Assembly (NCBI GenBank): GCA_902771155.1
Contig: CACXVS010000022.1
Location: 1-47,550 of the forward strand
Direction of reading: 5' to 3'
Length of the DNA stretch: 47,550 nucleotides
Source of the DNA: an uncultured Prevotellaceae bacterium
GTDB lineage: Bacteria > Bacteroidota > Bacteroidia > Bacteroidales > Bacteroidaceae
A program made the position numbers and the translations under genes. The notes under the pieces were generated by a model, which saw nothing but the letters and a program-made list of their open reading frames with translations, did no database searches and was not told where the DNA came from. Positions within the stretch are counted from its first letter, which is position 1. Each line of letters starts with the position of its first letter. Positions 33,256 to 41,933 of this stretch are shown one piece after another.

Positions 33256-35520
33256 TTAGAACTGCAGATTCAGCGTGATGACAGCCTTGTACTGCTTACC
33301 GCCCTTGGTATAGACCAGTACGGGCTTTATCACATACTTCTCGCCAGCCTTGCTCACACCGTAGCGGTGACCATAGCTGAGTACGAAATTGTCCTTGTCA
33401 TACTCGAAATAGACGGGAGCCGTATCGCCCCAGTTGTCAACTTTACCCTCGGCACTGCACCAGAAACCGACATTTGCCGTGTAGTTATAGGCGATGGTTC
33501 CGTCGGGCTGCAACAGTCCGAGTGCCACCTTACCCTCTGCAGGCTCTGCCGTTGATCCGGCGGCGATGGGCAATGTGCTGCCAGCCAGAGTGGCGGGCTG
33601 CATGGCAAAGGCTGTAGCTATCTGCTCCAGCGCACCATTGGTGGCAAAGTCGAGACGGCCCAGTTCATAGATGTCCTGAGAGGCATCACACGTCAGGTCA
33701 TAGCTCAGTTCAACATTCTTTGGCTCGGCATTCTCATCGATATTGATATGTCCGCTGACGTTCGTGCCGCTAAAGCTAACCTCGTACGGCCACTGCTCAT
33801 CGTCGCTCTCGTCATCGTTCCACGGGTGGCGGTTGTAGGTGTCGGGTGTGGCCACAACGAGCAAGTATAGTTTATCTGTACCGGCAGGTACGGTAATTTC
33901 TGCCTCACCCTCGGCACCCTTCGTCAGTTTGCCGTACTCGATGGCCTTGCCGTCCTTGATGGCTACAAAGCCGAAGCGGTAGTTGGCCGTCTTATTCGAC
34001 TGACTGTTGTAATTCCTCACATTCTTTACCACCTGGTTGTCACCGTTCTTCATCTCACCGGGGTCGTCGGCAGCAAGTGCTGACCCTGGTGTCAAAGCAG
34101 CCAGTGAAGCCTTCACGGTAGTACCAGCGGCAGGCACATTCAGCTGGATGGCATTGAAGCCTGTTGTTCCAGGACAGGCGGAATAGGCAGGACGGAACTT
34201 GCCGTCAACCTCGAACACCTGTGTCTTGAAAGCCTTCGCATTGTCGTCAGCATACTTCTGGATGTCGCCGAAATCGTAGGTCAATACCTTCTGGGCATAT
34301 TCTGCGTAATCGTCGTAGAATGTCTGCAGGTCATTGTTGCAGAAAAGTCGCATATAGGTCTGCAGAGGGTCCTCAGGGAATTTAGACTCGTTCCAGATGC
34401 GGCCATAGGCCTTGACTCCGTACTTCTGTGTGAAGTAGAACTGGAAATAGACACTGGCATAGCGCATCCACTCGTGGTTGAAGTGGCGGTGGAAGTTCTG
34501 CTGCCAGGCATAGAAGCTGTCGCTGAAGGTCACTTCAGGATAGTCCTGGAACGACTGCCACTGAGCGCACTGCTCCCAATAGGCGCAGCCGCCCTGTCCG
34601 TTGGGGCCAAAGCCGTAGCGGAAGCCACAGTCCATACCGTAGCTGGTCTCCTGACCTTCGCCCGTCAACAGTTTGTCGCACGACACCTGATATTGGAACG
34701 AGTGGCCGATCTCATGGGCAATTACTGAGCCAACAGGCTTACAGGTGGAAGGTGTCACCCAAAGGGCACCGATCTTATTGTCATAGCCAGAGCCTGTGGC
34801 CACCCACCATTCGGGTGTCGGGTCAAGCAGATAGATCTCCATCTTATAGGTGTCGAGCATACTCTTTCCTTCGCCCGTCACCACCATACCGAGTTTGGTG
34901 ATATTCGTGGTATAGAACTGCTCTGCTTTCTGCAGCAGGTCGTCCACATCCACACGGTCGCCCTCAGCCAGTGATGTAGAATTGGGATCGTCGCCGAAAT
35001 AGGCATCCCAGAACACGAAGAAGTGCTCGCTCTGCTTGGAGCGGAACCACGACCACTTGGCATCACTGCGAAGCATGTCGATATTACTGAACTCAGCCGG
35101 TTTGTAGTACTTGTCGAAGTCCTTTACCTGACTCTGATCCATAATCTCGACAGACGAGGGAGCCTGAGTCACCTCCAGACTGGTACTGGCTGTACCGCTG
35201 GTTACCTTGATCAAAGCTACACGGGGTGACTTAGTGGTGTTCTTCGTCATCTCGAACGAGAGTTTCTCGCTGGCACCGCCTGTGCCCTTTCCACTCACAA
35301 GTTTCAGCCAGTCGCTGCCATTCTCGATGGTGGCCGTCCAGATGGTGCGTGATGAGACCGTCAGGCTGTAGAAGGTGACGTCATACTCCACATGGACTGA
35401 TGTCTCCGAGAGTGTCGGAGCCGTGGCAGCCGACTCTCCATCATCACTGCTGCTGCAAGCGGCGAAGTTCGCCGTTGCAAGCAGCAGGAAGAGATATTTA
35501 AAGATGTTTTTTGTCATCAT
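33256..35520 (-). CDS. BACON + DUF6055 (HExxH) + DUF4859 lipoprotein
   Basis: 754 aa. Lipobox FAACSS; a BACON domain about 35-118 (SVHVEYDVTFYSLTVSSRTI, ending LEVTQAP); a DUF6055 domain with IAHEIGHSFQYQ near residue 269; and a C-terminal DUF4859-type domain (GFWCSAEGKVDNWGDTAPVY). BACON and DUF4859 parts are thought to bind mucin or glycans, and the HExxH domain suggests metal-dependent hydrolysis. It is probably tethered on the cell surface with SusCD. The smaller paralogue at 30552 lacks the binding domains. Confidence 0.8.
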   Translation of the reverse strand: MMTKNIFKYLFLLLATANFAACSSSDDGESAATAPTLSETSVHVEYDVTFYSLTVSSRTIWTATIENGSDWLKLVSGKGTGGASEKLSFEMTKNTTKSPRVALIKVTSGTASTSLEVTQAPSSVEIMDQSQVKDFDKYYKPAEFSNIDMLRSDAKWSWFRSKQSEHFFVFWDAYFGDDPNSTSLAEGDRVDVDDLLQKAEQFYTTNITKLGMVVTGEGKSMLDTYKMEIYLLDPTPEWWVATGSGYDNKIGALWVTPSTCKPVGSVIAHEIGHSFQYQVSCDKLLTGEGQETSYGMDCGFRYGFGPNGQGGCAYWEQCAQWQSFQDYPEVTFSDSFYAWQQNFHRHFNHEWMRYASVYFQFYFTQKYGVKAYGRIWNESKFPEDPLQTYMRLFCNNDLQTFYDDYAEYAQKVLTYDFGDIQKYADDNAKAFKTQVFEVDGKFRPAYSACPGTTGFNAIQLNVPAAGTTVKASLAALTPGSALAADDPGEMKNGDNQVVKNVRNYNSQSNKTANYRFGFVAIKDGKAIEYGKLTKGAEGEAEITVPAGTDKLYLLVVATPDTYNRHPWNDDESDDEQWPYEVSFSGTNVSGHINIDENAEPKNVELSYDLTCDASQDIYELGRLDFATNGALEQIATAFAMQPATLAGSTLPIAAGSTAEPAEGKVALGLLQPDGTIAYNYTANVGFWCSAEGKVDNWGDTAPVYFEYDKDNFVLSYGHRYGVSKAGEKYVIKPVLVYTKGGKQYKAVITLNLQF

Positions 35521-35529
35521 TCTGTTTGT

Positions 35530-37038
35530 TTATCTGGCAGCAGCGGCGGCCGTAATGTCGATAGTGATGTTAAAGGTAGCAGTGATGCCGTCCTTCTCTA
35601 TGATCATCTTCGTCACGATAGTCTGACCATTGGGGTTACAGTTCTCAGGATGGTTGCCTGAATAGAATGCCAGGCTCTCCTCACTGATGCCGAGGTTCAG
35701 ATAGACAATGGCCTCCTCGCCCCAAACGACACGCTGTCCTTCGCTACCAAGCCAGTAGCCGGGAGCATCGGCAGTGTAAGAGGCATTACCCTCCTCGTCA
35801 GCGTCGGCACCAACCTCACCGACCCACATGTTCATCTCACCGCTCTTCAGGGCAGAGAAAATCTGATAGGTGGTCATCTTGAAGCACTGGCGCAAGTCTT
35901 CTTTCACGTCAAACTCATCGGTAGCACCCCAGTCGGCATCAAAAGGCTTCGTCAGGGTAATATCTTTCTCGATGGAAGCGGGCTCGCCCTCAGGAGCGGT
36001 CTCAGGATCCTCGTAGGCAGAGATAATGACGGTGATGGTGTTCTCTACAATCTTATTGTCGTACATGGCGCTGAAGTTGATGGTAACGGTAGAGCCTGCA
36101 GTCATCTGACCTGGCATCTGACCAATCAGTATCTGACCTTCCTGGAAGGTAGCAAAGACACTGGCATCATCGCCCCAAGCACCAGAGAAGCCTTCCTTAT
36201 CGTACCAGAAACCTGGTGCGTCGGCACTGTACTCCTGAGCATAAGAACCGTCGGCATTGGTACAAACCCATGCTACGTCATCCCATGAGCCTGCTCCGAG
36301 AGCTGCCAAGGCAGCATCGGCATCAAAGCCTTCTACGGCAACGGTAGCGTAGGTATCGTTAGGAGCGGTCTCCAGTGTCAGCTGGTTCGAAGCCACTATG
36401 GTAGCCTGCACCTCGCCACGCTCACGACCAATGGCTGTGATGACGATAGCCACACGCTTGTCCTGATACTTCAGGGCCTCGATGAACTTCACCTGCTGGT
36501 CGGCTACCAGATGGCCAGGATACTGACCGACGTTGAAGATACCTTTGCCTGTCTCGGCATCGTAATTGAACTCGGCAAAGACCATAGCCTCATCGCCCCA
36601 GTTCTTCACGTTACCGTCCTTATCCCACCAGTGGCCCCAGTAGGCACCAGAGTTAGAGGAGGTCATATTATCGGCATGAGTGCTGCCTTCGATGGCAAAA
36701 CCTGCTACGTCGGGGCCACCTTCTCCATTCAAGGCAGCGCCTAACTCATCCTTGCTGATACCAAACTCGCTGGCAATCTTGTCCATATCGATTTCAACAG
36801 GTGCACCATCGTAAGAGTTAGCGCTAAGATAGAACTCCACGGTGTATTCCAGGATCAGGTCGGCATCGATGCGCTCGCGCTGTTGGCGCTTAATCTCCTC
36901 CTGACGTTCCTGTTCTGCGATCTCATCATCTGTCAGGGTGTGAGGGCCCCAGAAATCTTCGTTGTCTCCGCAACTGCTGAAGATGGCCGAAGAACCGGCA
37001 ATCAGCAGAGCGCTCAGGATATATGATAACTTTTTCAT
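35530..37038 (-). CDS. surface lipoprotein with three DUF4859 repeats
   Basis: 502 aa. Signal peptide and lipobox (SAIFSSC), a charged helix (DEIAEQERQEEIKRQQRERI), then three repeats around residues 130-200, 260-330 and 425-490. Each carries a GxWxxxxGxxxxWGxxAxV core (YWGHWWDKDGNVKNWGDEAM; FWYDKEGFSGAWGDDASVFA; YWLGSEGQRVVWGEEAIVYL). It lies directly after susD, the slot of SusE/F-type surface glycan-binding proteins, so that role is inferred. Confidence 0.8.
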   Translation of the reverse strand: MKKLSYILSALLIAGSSAIFSSCGDNEDFWGPHTLTDDEIAEQERQEEIKRQQRERIDADLILEYTVEFYLSANSYDGAPVEIDMDKIASEFGISKDELGAALNGEGGPDVAGFAIEGSTHADNMTSSNSGAYWGHWWDKDGNVKNWGDEAMVFAEFNYDAETGKGIFNVGQYPGHLVADQQVKFIEALKYQDKRVAIVITAIGRERGEVQATIVASNQLTLETAPNDTYATVAVEGFDADAALAALGAGSWDDVAWVCTNADGSYAQEYSADAPGFWYDKEGFSGAWGDDASVFATFQEGQILIGQMPGQMTAGSTVTINFSAMYDNKIVENTITVIISAYEDPETAPEGEPASIEKDITLTKPFDADWGATDEFDVKEDLRQCFKMTTYQIFSALKSGEMNMWVGEVGADADEEGNASYTADAPGYWLGSEGQRVVWGEEAIVYLNLGISEESLAFYSGNHPENCNPNGQTIVTKMIIEKDGITATFNITIDITAAAAAR

Positions 37039-37041
37039 ATC

Positions 37042-37076
37042 TATAAACTATAAACTGTAAACTATAAACTATAAAC
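37042..37076. repeat. five 7-bp tandem repeats
   Basis: TATAAAC occurs five times head to tail (third copy TGTAAAC), filling the gap between the susD stop and the next start codon. Copy-number change would alter the distance to the start and possibly translation. Confidence 0.85.
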
Positions 37077-37079
37077 TGA

Positions 37080-38798
37080 TTAGTATCCCGGATTCTGCTT
37101 CAGCGAGATGTTGGCCTTCATCGCCTCGTTGGGGATAGAGAAGATGGTGTAGGTGGTCTCCGAGGTGGCATCCTTGCAGAACCATGACTTACCATTCCAT
37201 ACGCTGCGACCATCAGACATCTTGAAGCGAATCAGATCCTGGCGACGGTGCAGTTCACAACAGAACTCCCATCCGAGGTCGTCGAGCAGACCACCGAGTT
37301 CGATGTCAGCACCACCCTCGAAGGTTGTGATGTGGTTCGACCAGTCGGTATAACCCGTGGTTGCATCCTCTGGTACGGTGTATTCATCGTGACCATACTG
37401 ATAGACAGAACCTCCTTCAAGGTCAGCCACGGTACGGGTAGCCTTGGCTACATTAGCACCGAAGGAGCGCTGACGAACTTGAGTGACGAGTTGTGCAGCC
37501 GTTTCCTTGTCACGTCCAAGACGGAGCAGGCACTCAGCCTTCATCATCAGGGCATCGGCATAGCGGAAGATAGCCACGTCGTCAGAGGTCGTACCATCGT
37601 TTGTTCCACCAACAATCTCATACTTGTGCAGACGATAGCCCTCCTGCTGATAAGCACCTGGCTTGTCGATAGAGTGTACGTTCAGGTTGTAGGTCAAGAT
37701 ACCTGTGCCCGTCCAGTCGTCAGCCTCAAAGTAGATGGGATTTTCCAGATCAGAGTTGGGGATATAGGTATCGCCCTGTTTCGTAGCATGATACTGTGGA
37801 CCACCAGCCCATGTGTCGGCCAGACGACCGTCGGCCTCGTCATAGGTACGAATCCACTGGGGAATACCACAGCTGCCATTGTAACCTGCAGCGGTTGAGC
37901 CGTAAGCCTCGATGCCCGACTGTGGGAAGCAATAGCTTTGCAAGCCAAATTGTACGGTGTGCGTACGATCGCCAGGAATGACGAAGATAATCTCCGGGTT
38001 GCCGCTAAGGTCTTCCTTGAAACAATCTTTATAAGTAGCAGCCAGGCTATACTTGCCACTGCTGATAATGCTCTCCACCTCGGCTAAGCACTTCTCATAG
38101 CCTTCGTTGTCGGCGGTACCTAGATACACGTTCTTATTCAGATAGAGTTTGGCAAGAGCCATCGAGCAGGCATACTTGTTGCCATAACCATAGAAATCAT
38201 CATCTCCAATACCTACTTTGGCTTCCGTAAACTCTGTCACGAGGAAGTTGTACATCTCCTCAGGGCTTACCTGCTGTGGCAGATAGCCAGGCTCAACCTC
38301 CTGAGTGGTCTGCAAAGGCACATTACGGAACATGTCGAAGAGATGATAGTAGAACATGGCGCGGAAGAAGCGGGCATGGGCTAAACTCTTCTGGGTAGAA
38401 GGATTGGCGGGGTCAATGGCGTCGATCACCTTGTTGGCATAACCGATACCACGATAGGCAATCTGCCAGGGATTGTAAATCTGATCTACAGAAGGTCCCC
38501 AATCATGCTTGTGCAGGTTAATGTAAGCATCGCCCCAACCCACACCGACACGTGCAGGAACCATATACTGGTCTGTACTCTCTTCAAGTAAGTGATACAT
38601 GCCAAACCAGTCCTCTACCAGATAACGGTACTGGGCGGTGGCGGCACCGAGCAGCAGACTAAGGTCGGTCTCATTAGAGAGGTCGATGTTGCTCTCATTG
38701 AGGTCGCTGTATAGTGTCTCATCGAGATTTGTACAGGATGAAAGGCTGATGCTCCCTGCTGCAAAGGCTATCAGAACTTTGTTTATTATCTTTTTCAT
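37080..38798 (-). CDS. SusD/RagB family outer-membrane lipoprotein
   Basis: 572 aa. Signal peptide with lipobox (ISLSSC), then the SusD alpha-helical TPR-like scaffold (RFFRAMFYYHLFDMFRNVPL, YRYADALMMKAECLLRLGRD) and C-terminal NPGY. SusD caps the partner SusC transporter and captures glycan at the surface. The ATG at 38798 is preferred over a TTG 12 nt upstream. It is adjacent to susC (43 nt apart) on the same strand. Confidence 0.95.
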   Translation of the reverse strand: MKKIINKVLIAFAAGSISLSSCTNLDETLYSDLNESNIDLSNETDLSLLLGAATAQYRYLVEDWFGMYHLLEESTDQYMVPARVGVGWGDAYINLHKHDWGPSVDQIYNPWQIAYRGIGYANKVIDAIDPANPSTQKSLAHARFFRAMFYYHLFDMFRNVPLQTTQEVEPGYLPQQVSPEEMYNFLVTEFTEAKVGIGDDDFYGYGNKYACSMALAKLYLNKNVYLGTADNEGYEKCLAEVESIISSGKYSLAATYKDCFKEDLSGNPEIIFVIPGDRTHTVQFGLQSYCFPQSGIEAYGSTAAGYNGSCGIPQWIRTYDEADGRLADTWAGGPQYHATKQGDTYIPNSDLENPIYFEADDWTGTGILTYNLNVHSIDKPGAYQQEGYRLHKYEIVGGTNDGTTSDDVAIFRYADALMMKAECLLRLGRDKETAAQLVTQVRQRSFGANVAKATRTVADLEGGSVYQYGHDEYTVPEDATTGYTDWSNHITTFEGGADIELGGLLDDLGWEFCCELHRRQDLIRFKMSDGRSVWNGKSWFCKDATSETTYTIFSIPNEAMKANISLKQNPGY

Positions 38799-38841
38799 AA
38801 TTGACTTCAATTTTTCAATTCTTTAATCCTTCAATTCTTCT

Positions 38842-41800
38842 TTAGAAGTTAAGTGAAAGTCCAACGGTATAACTGCGAGTGGTAGGATACTTATCGCGAT
38901 AGTCAAGACCTGGTGTCATGAAGTTATTATCAACTTCAGGATCCAAACCAGAGTATCCTGTGATACAGAAGAGATTGGTAGCGTTGGCATAGATACGAGC
39001 CTTCTTGATGTACTTTGAAAGAATGCCCTTTGTATTATAAGTATAGCCAAGCGTGATATTGCTCAACTTGAGGAAATCACCATTCTCCAGGTGATCGCTC
39101 CAGATACCTTGCTGCATAGAGGGAGACAAAGCAACCATCTTCTGCTGACCAGTCTCTGGGTCGATATACGGTGTGCCGTCGGTATTGATAGCAGAGTGCA
39201 GGTCGGCAGCGCTCTTCAGACGGTTATAGGCAATTGAGTTGTTCTCATAGAAAGCACGCTGTGCATTCAGAATCTTATAGCCGAGCTGGCTGGTAAACTG
39301 CATAGACAGATCGAAGTCTTTATAGCGGAAGGTGTTGCCCCAGCCGAGAATGACTGATGGTGTACCACTGCCAAGGCGCTGACGATTTTCCTGAACATTC
39401 AAATTCGGGTTGAACTGCTTCACGGTCCAGCCGCCGTTGCCATCGCTGGCCTCCACAAGGGCAAAGCCGTCCTTGTCGTAGCCCACAAACTTCAGTCCCC
39501 AGAAGTCACCGAGAGTTGTGCCTACCTCCATGCAGTGTGTGGTGGTAGAGATAGGATCCCAGCTGCCAGCCGAGGGATACACCTCCTGGAAGTTGTCGGT
39601 CTCATAGAGGTCGTTGCTCAGCTTGAGCAGTTTGTTAGAGTTATGTGAAGCGGTCAGTGTGGTGGTCCATTCGAAGTCCTTTGTCTGAACAGGAATGGCC
39701 TCGATCATAAACTCAATACCTGTATTGCGCATGTCACCTACGTTGACCAGTGTCTGGCTATAGAGGTTTGGTGGCATAGGTACATTGTACCAGAAGAGCA
39801 GATCCTTGGTGGTCTTTACATACACGTCTAATGAACCGTGAATGCGGTCATTAAGGAAACCGTAGTCAAGACCGAAGTTCCACTCGTTGGTTACCTCCCA
39901 TTTCAAGTCTGGGTTCGGGTTCTGACCTACCTCAAGCGTCTTGATCCACTTACCATCCATAGAAAGCACATCACCATAGTCGGCGAAGTTGTAGATGTTC
40001 TGTGCCAGATAAGAAGAACCTGGCGTGATACCTGTTACACCGTAACCAACACGGAGGCGCAGGTTGTCGAGCCAACTGCGGGTACCCTTCATAAATGCCT
40101 CGTTCATGATGTTCCAACCAAGAGATACTGAGGGGAAGGTGGCCCACTTGTGATTGTCACCGAACTTAGAAGAACCTTCATGACGGATGCTGACCAATGC
40201 ATTATACCTGTCGGCATAGCCGTAGCTGATACGTCCGAAGAAACCGACGAGTTTGTCATCGTTTCTGTAACTACCCATGGAAGCATGATTGTCCTTGTCG
40301 GTCAGGAAAGAACCATTACCGAGGTTGTTCCACAGGAAAGCGGTCGTCGAGAAGTCGGTGTTAGAGGCATTGAAGCCGTCGTACTCGTTGTAGAGATAGC
40401 TATAACCGACGATGGCGTTGAAACGATGCTCGTTCCACTGCGTGTCGTAGCGTGATGTCAGTTCGAGATTCTTATTCACATAAGTGCCTTCACTCTTAGA
40501 AGCAGAACCGTTATAACCCTGACGGACGATAGAGTAGTGCTGAGGTGATGTCCAGTTCTCACTGTCATCAACACCCTCTCCCCAAGAGATCATCAGATTG
40601 GTTTTCCAACCTTTGATTGGCTCCAGGGTGACATTACCCACCAATTGTGAGAAACGGCGACGGGTATTGCCATAGGCCTCGTCTTGCAGTTCTACAGGGT
40701 TGTAGTACTGTAGTTTATTAAAGTTCTCATAATAGCTGCCGTCCTCATTATAGACAGGCTCCGACGGGTTGCGGATGACGGCCTGACGATAGGCGTAATT
40801 AGCATCGGTGTTCGTGTATTTCTGACGAGTAACAAGTGCATTCAGGTTGAACTTCAGGATGTCGTCCCAAATAAACTGTGTATAGTCCAACTGCATTTTA
40901 AAGTTCTCGTTATCAGTGTTACGGATGATACCCTCCTCCTTGGCATAGCTCACGTTGGCAGAATAGGTGGCATTCTTGGTACCACCGCTGATGTGCAGGT
41001 CATGATTATGCTTGAAGCCTGCCTTACGGCTGATGGCCTTCAGCCAATCTGTATCATAGCCGAGATATTCCTGAGCGGTCTTACCATAAATGACATCATG
41101 AGTATCCATGAAATCAGCTGTCTTTGCCCACTTGGAGAATGTGACGTACCCATTGTAAGAAACCGATGCTGGTGTGTCGCGTTTGCCAGTCTTGGTGGTG
41201 ATGATAATTACACCATTGGCACCACGCGTACCATAGATAGCTGCTGCAGAAGCGTCTTTCAACACGTCGATAGAGGCGATGTTCTCAGGAGCTACCGTAG
41301 TCAGATCACCTTCAATTCCGTCAACAAGGATCAGTGGGGTAAGACTACCCACCAGTGTGGTGATACCACGCAGACGGATGGATGAAGTGGCGCGCGGGTC
41401 ACCACTTGAGTTGATCACTGTCAGTCCGGCTATCTTACCTTTCACCAGTTCGGCAGCATCGCCGATCTTACCAGCATTGAAGTCCTCGGCCTTCACAGAG
41501 GAAACGGCTGAGGTGACATCACCCTTGCGCTGGGTGCCGTAACCGATGACGACAACCTCGTTCAGCAGAGCATTGTCTTCCTGAAGTGTCACGTCGCTAC
41601 CAGCCTTGATCTCCTGAGAGGTAAAGCCGATGTAAGAGACAACTAGGGTAGCGTTGCGGTCAGCAACATTCAGAGAGTAGTTACCATCGTAGTCGGTGAC
41701 GGTGGCGTTTTTGGTGCCTTTCTCAGTGACGGTGGCACCAATAATCGGCTCGCCCTTTGCGTCCTTGACAACACCTTTCACAGTGACGCTTTGCTGAGTG

Positions 41801-41889
41801 ACAGCAGCAACGTCAGTCGATACGTCTTCTGCTGCGTAGGCAAAACCTGTCGCGCTCAGCAAAAGCAAACATAGAAAATGTTTCTTCAT
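38842..41889 (-). CDS. SusC/RagA family TonB-dependent transporter
   Basis: 1015 aa. Signal peptide (MKKHFLCLLLLSATGFAYA), a carboxypeptidase-regulatory-like beta domain (VKGVVKDAKGEPIIGATVTE), a TonB box region (NEVVVIGYGTQRKGDVTSA), a plug (LILVDGIEGDLTTVAPENIA, GVIIITTKTGK) and a 22-strand barrel ending YTVGLSLNF. It imports oligosaccharides with SusD by TonB energy. The ATG at 41889 is chosen for the signal peptide; an earlier in-frame codon would overlap the GH127 gene. Confidence 0.95.
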   Translation of the reverse strand: MKKHFLCLLLLSATGFAYAAEDVSTDVAAVTQQSVTVKGVVKDAKGEPIIGATVTEKGTKNATVTDYDGNYSLNVADRNATLVVSYIGFTSQEIKAGSDVTLQEDNALLNEVVVIGYGTQRKGDVTSAVSSVKAEDFNAGKIGDAAELVKGKIAGLTVINSSGDPRATSSIRLRGITTLVGSLTPLILVDGIEGDLTTVAPENIASIDVLKDASAAAIYGTRGANGVIIITTKTGKRDTPASVSYNGYVTFSKWAKTADFMDTHDVIYGKTAQEYLGYDTDWLKAISRKAGFKHNHDLHISGGTKNATYSANVSYAKEEGIIRNTDNENFKMQLDYTQFIWDDILKFNLNALVTRQKYTNTDANYAYRQAVIRNPSEPVYNEDGSYYENFNKLQYYNPVELQDEAYGNTRRRFSQLVGNVTLEPIKGWKTNLMISWGEGVDDSENWTSPQHYSIVRQGYNGSASKSEGTYVNKNLELTSRYDTQWNEHRFNAIVGYSYLYNEYDGFNASNTDFSTTAFLWNNLGNGSFLTDKDNHASMGSYRNDDKLVGFFGRISYGYADRYNALVSIRHEGSSKFGDNHKWATFPSVSLGWNIMNEAFMKGTRSWLDNLRLRVGYGVTGITPGSSYLAQNIYNFADYGDVLSMDGKWIKTLEVGQNPNPDLKWEVTNEWNFGLDYGFLNDRIHGSLDVYVKTTKDLLFWYNVPMPPNLYSQTLVNVGDMRNTGIEFMIEAIPVQTKDFEWTTTLTASHNSNKLLKLSNDLYETDNFQEVYPSAGSWDPISTTTHCMEVGTTLGDFWGLKFVGYDKDGFALVEASDGNGGWTVKQFNPNLNVQENRQRLGSGTPSVILGWGNTFRYKDFDLSMQFTSQLGYKILNAQRAFYENNSIAYNRLKSAADLHSAINTDGTPYIDPETGQQKMVALSPSMQQGIWSDHLENGDFLKLSNITLGYTYNTKGILSKYIKKARIYANATNLFCITGYSGLDPEVDNNFMTPGLDYRDKYPTTRSYTVGLSLNF

Positions 41890-41933
41890 ACCAATTTGTT
41901 TTTTAGGTTTATTAATGTTATACATGTTAGAAA

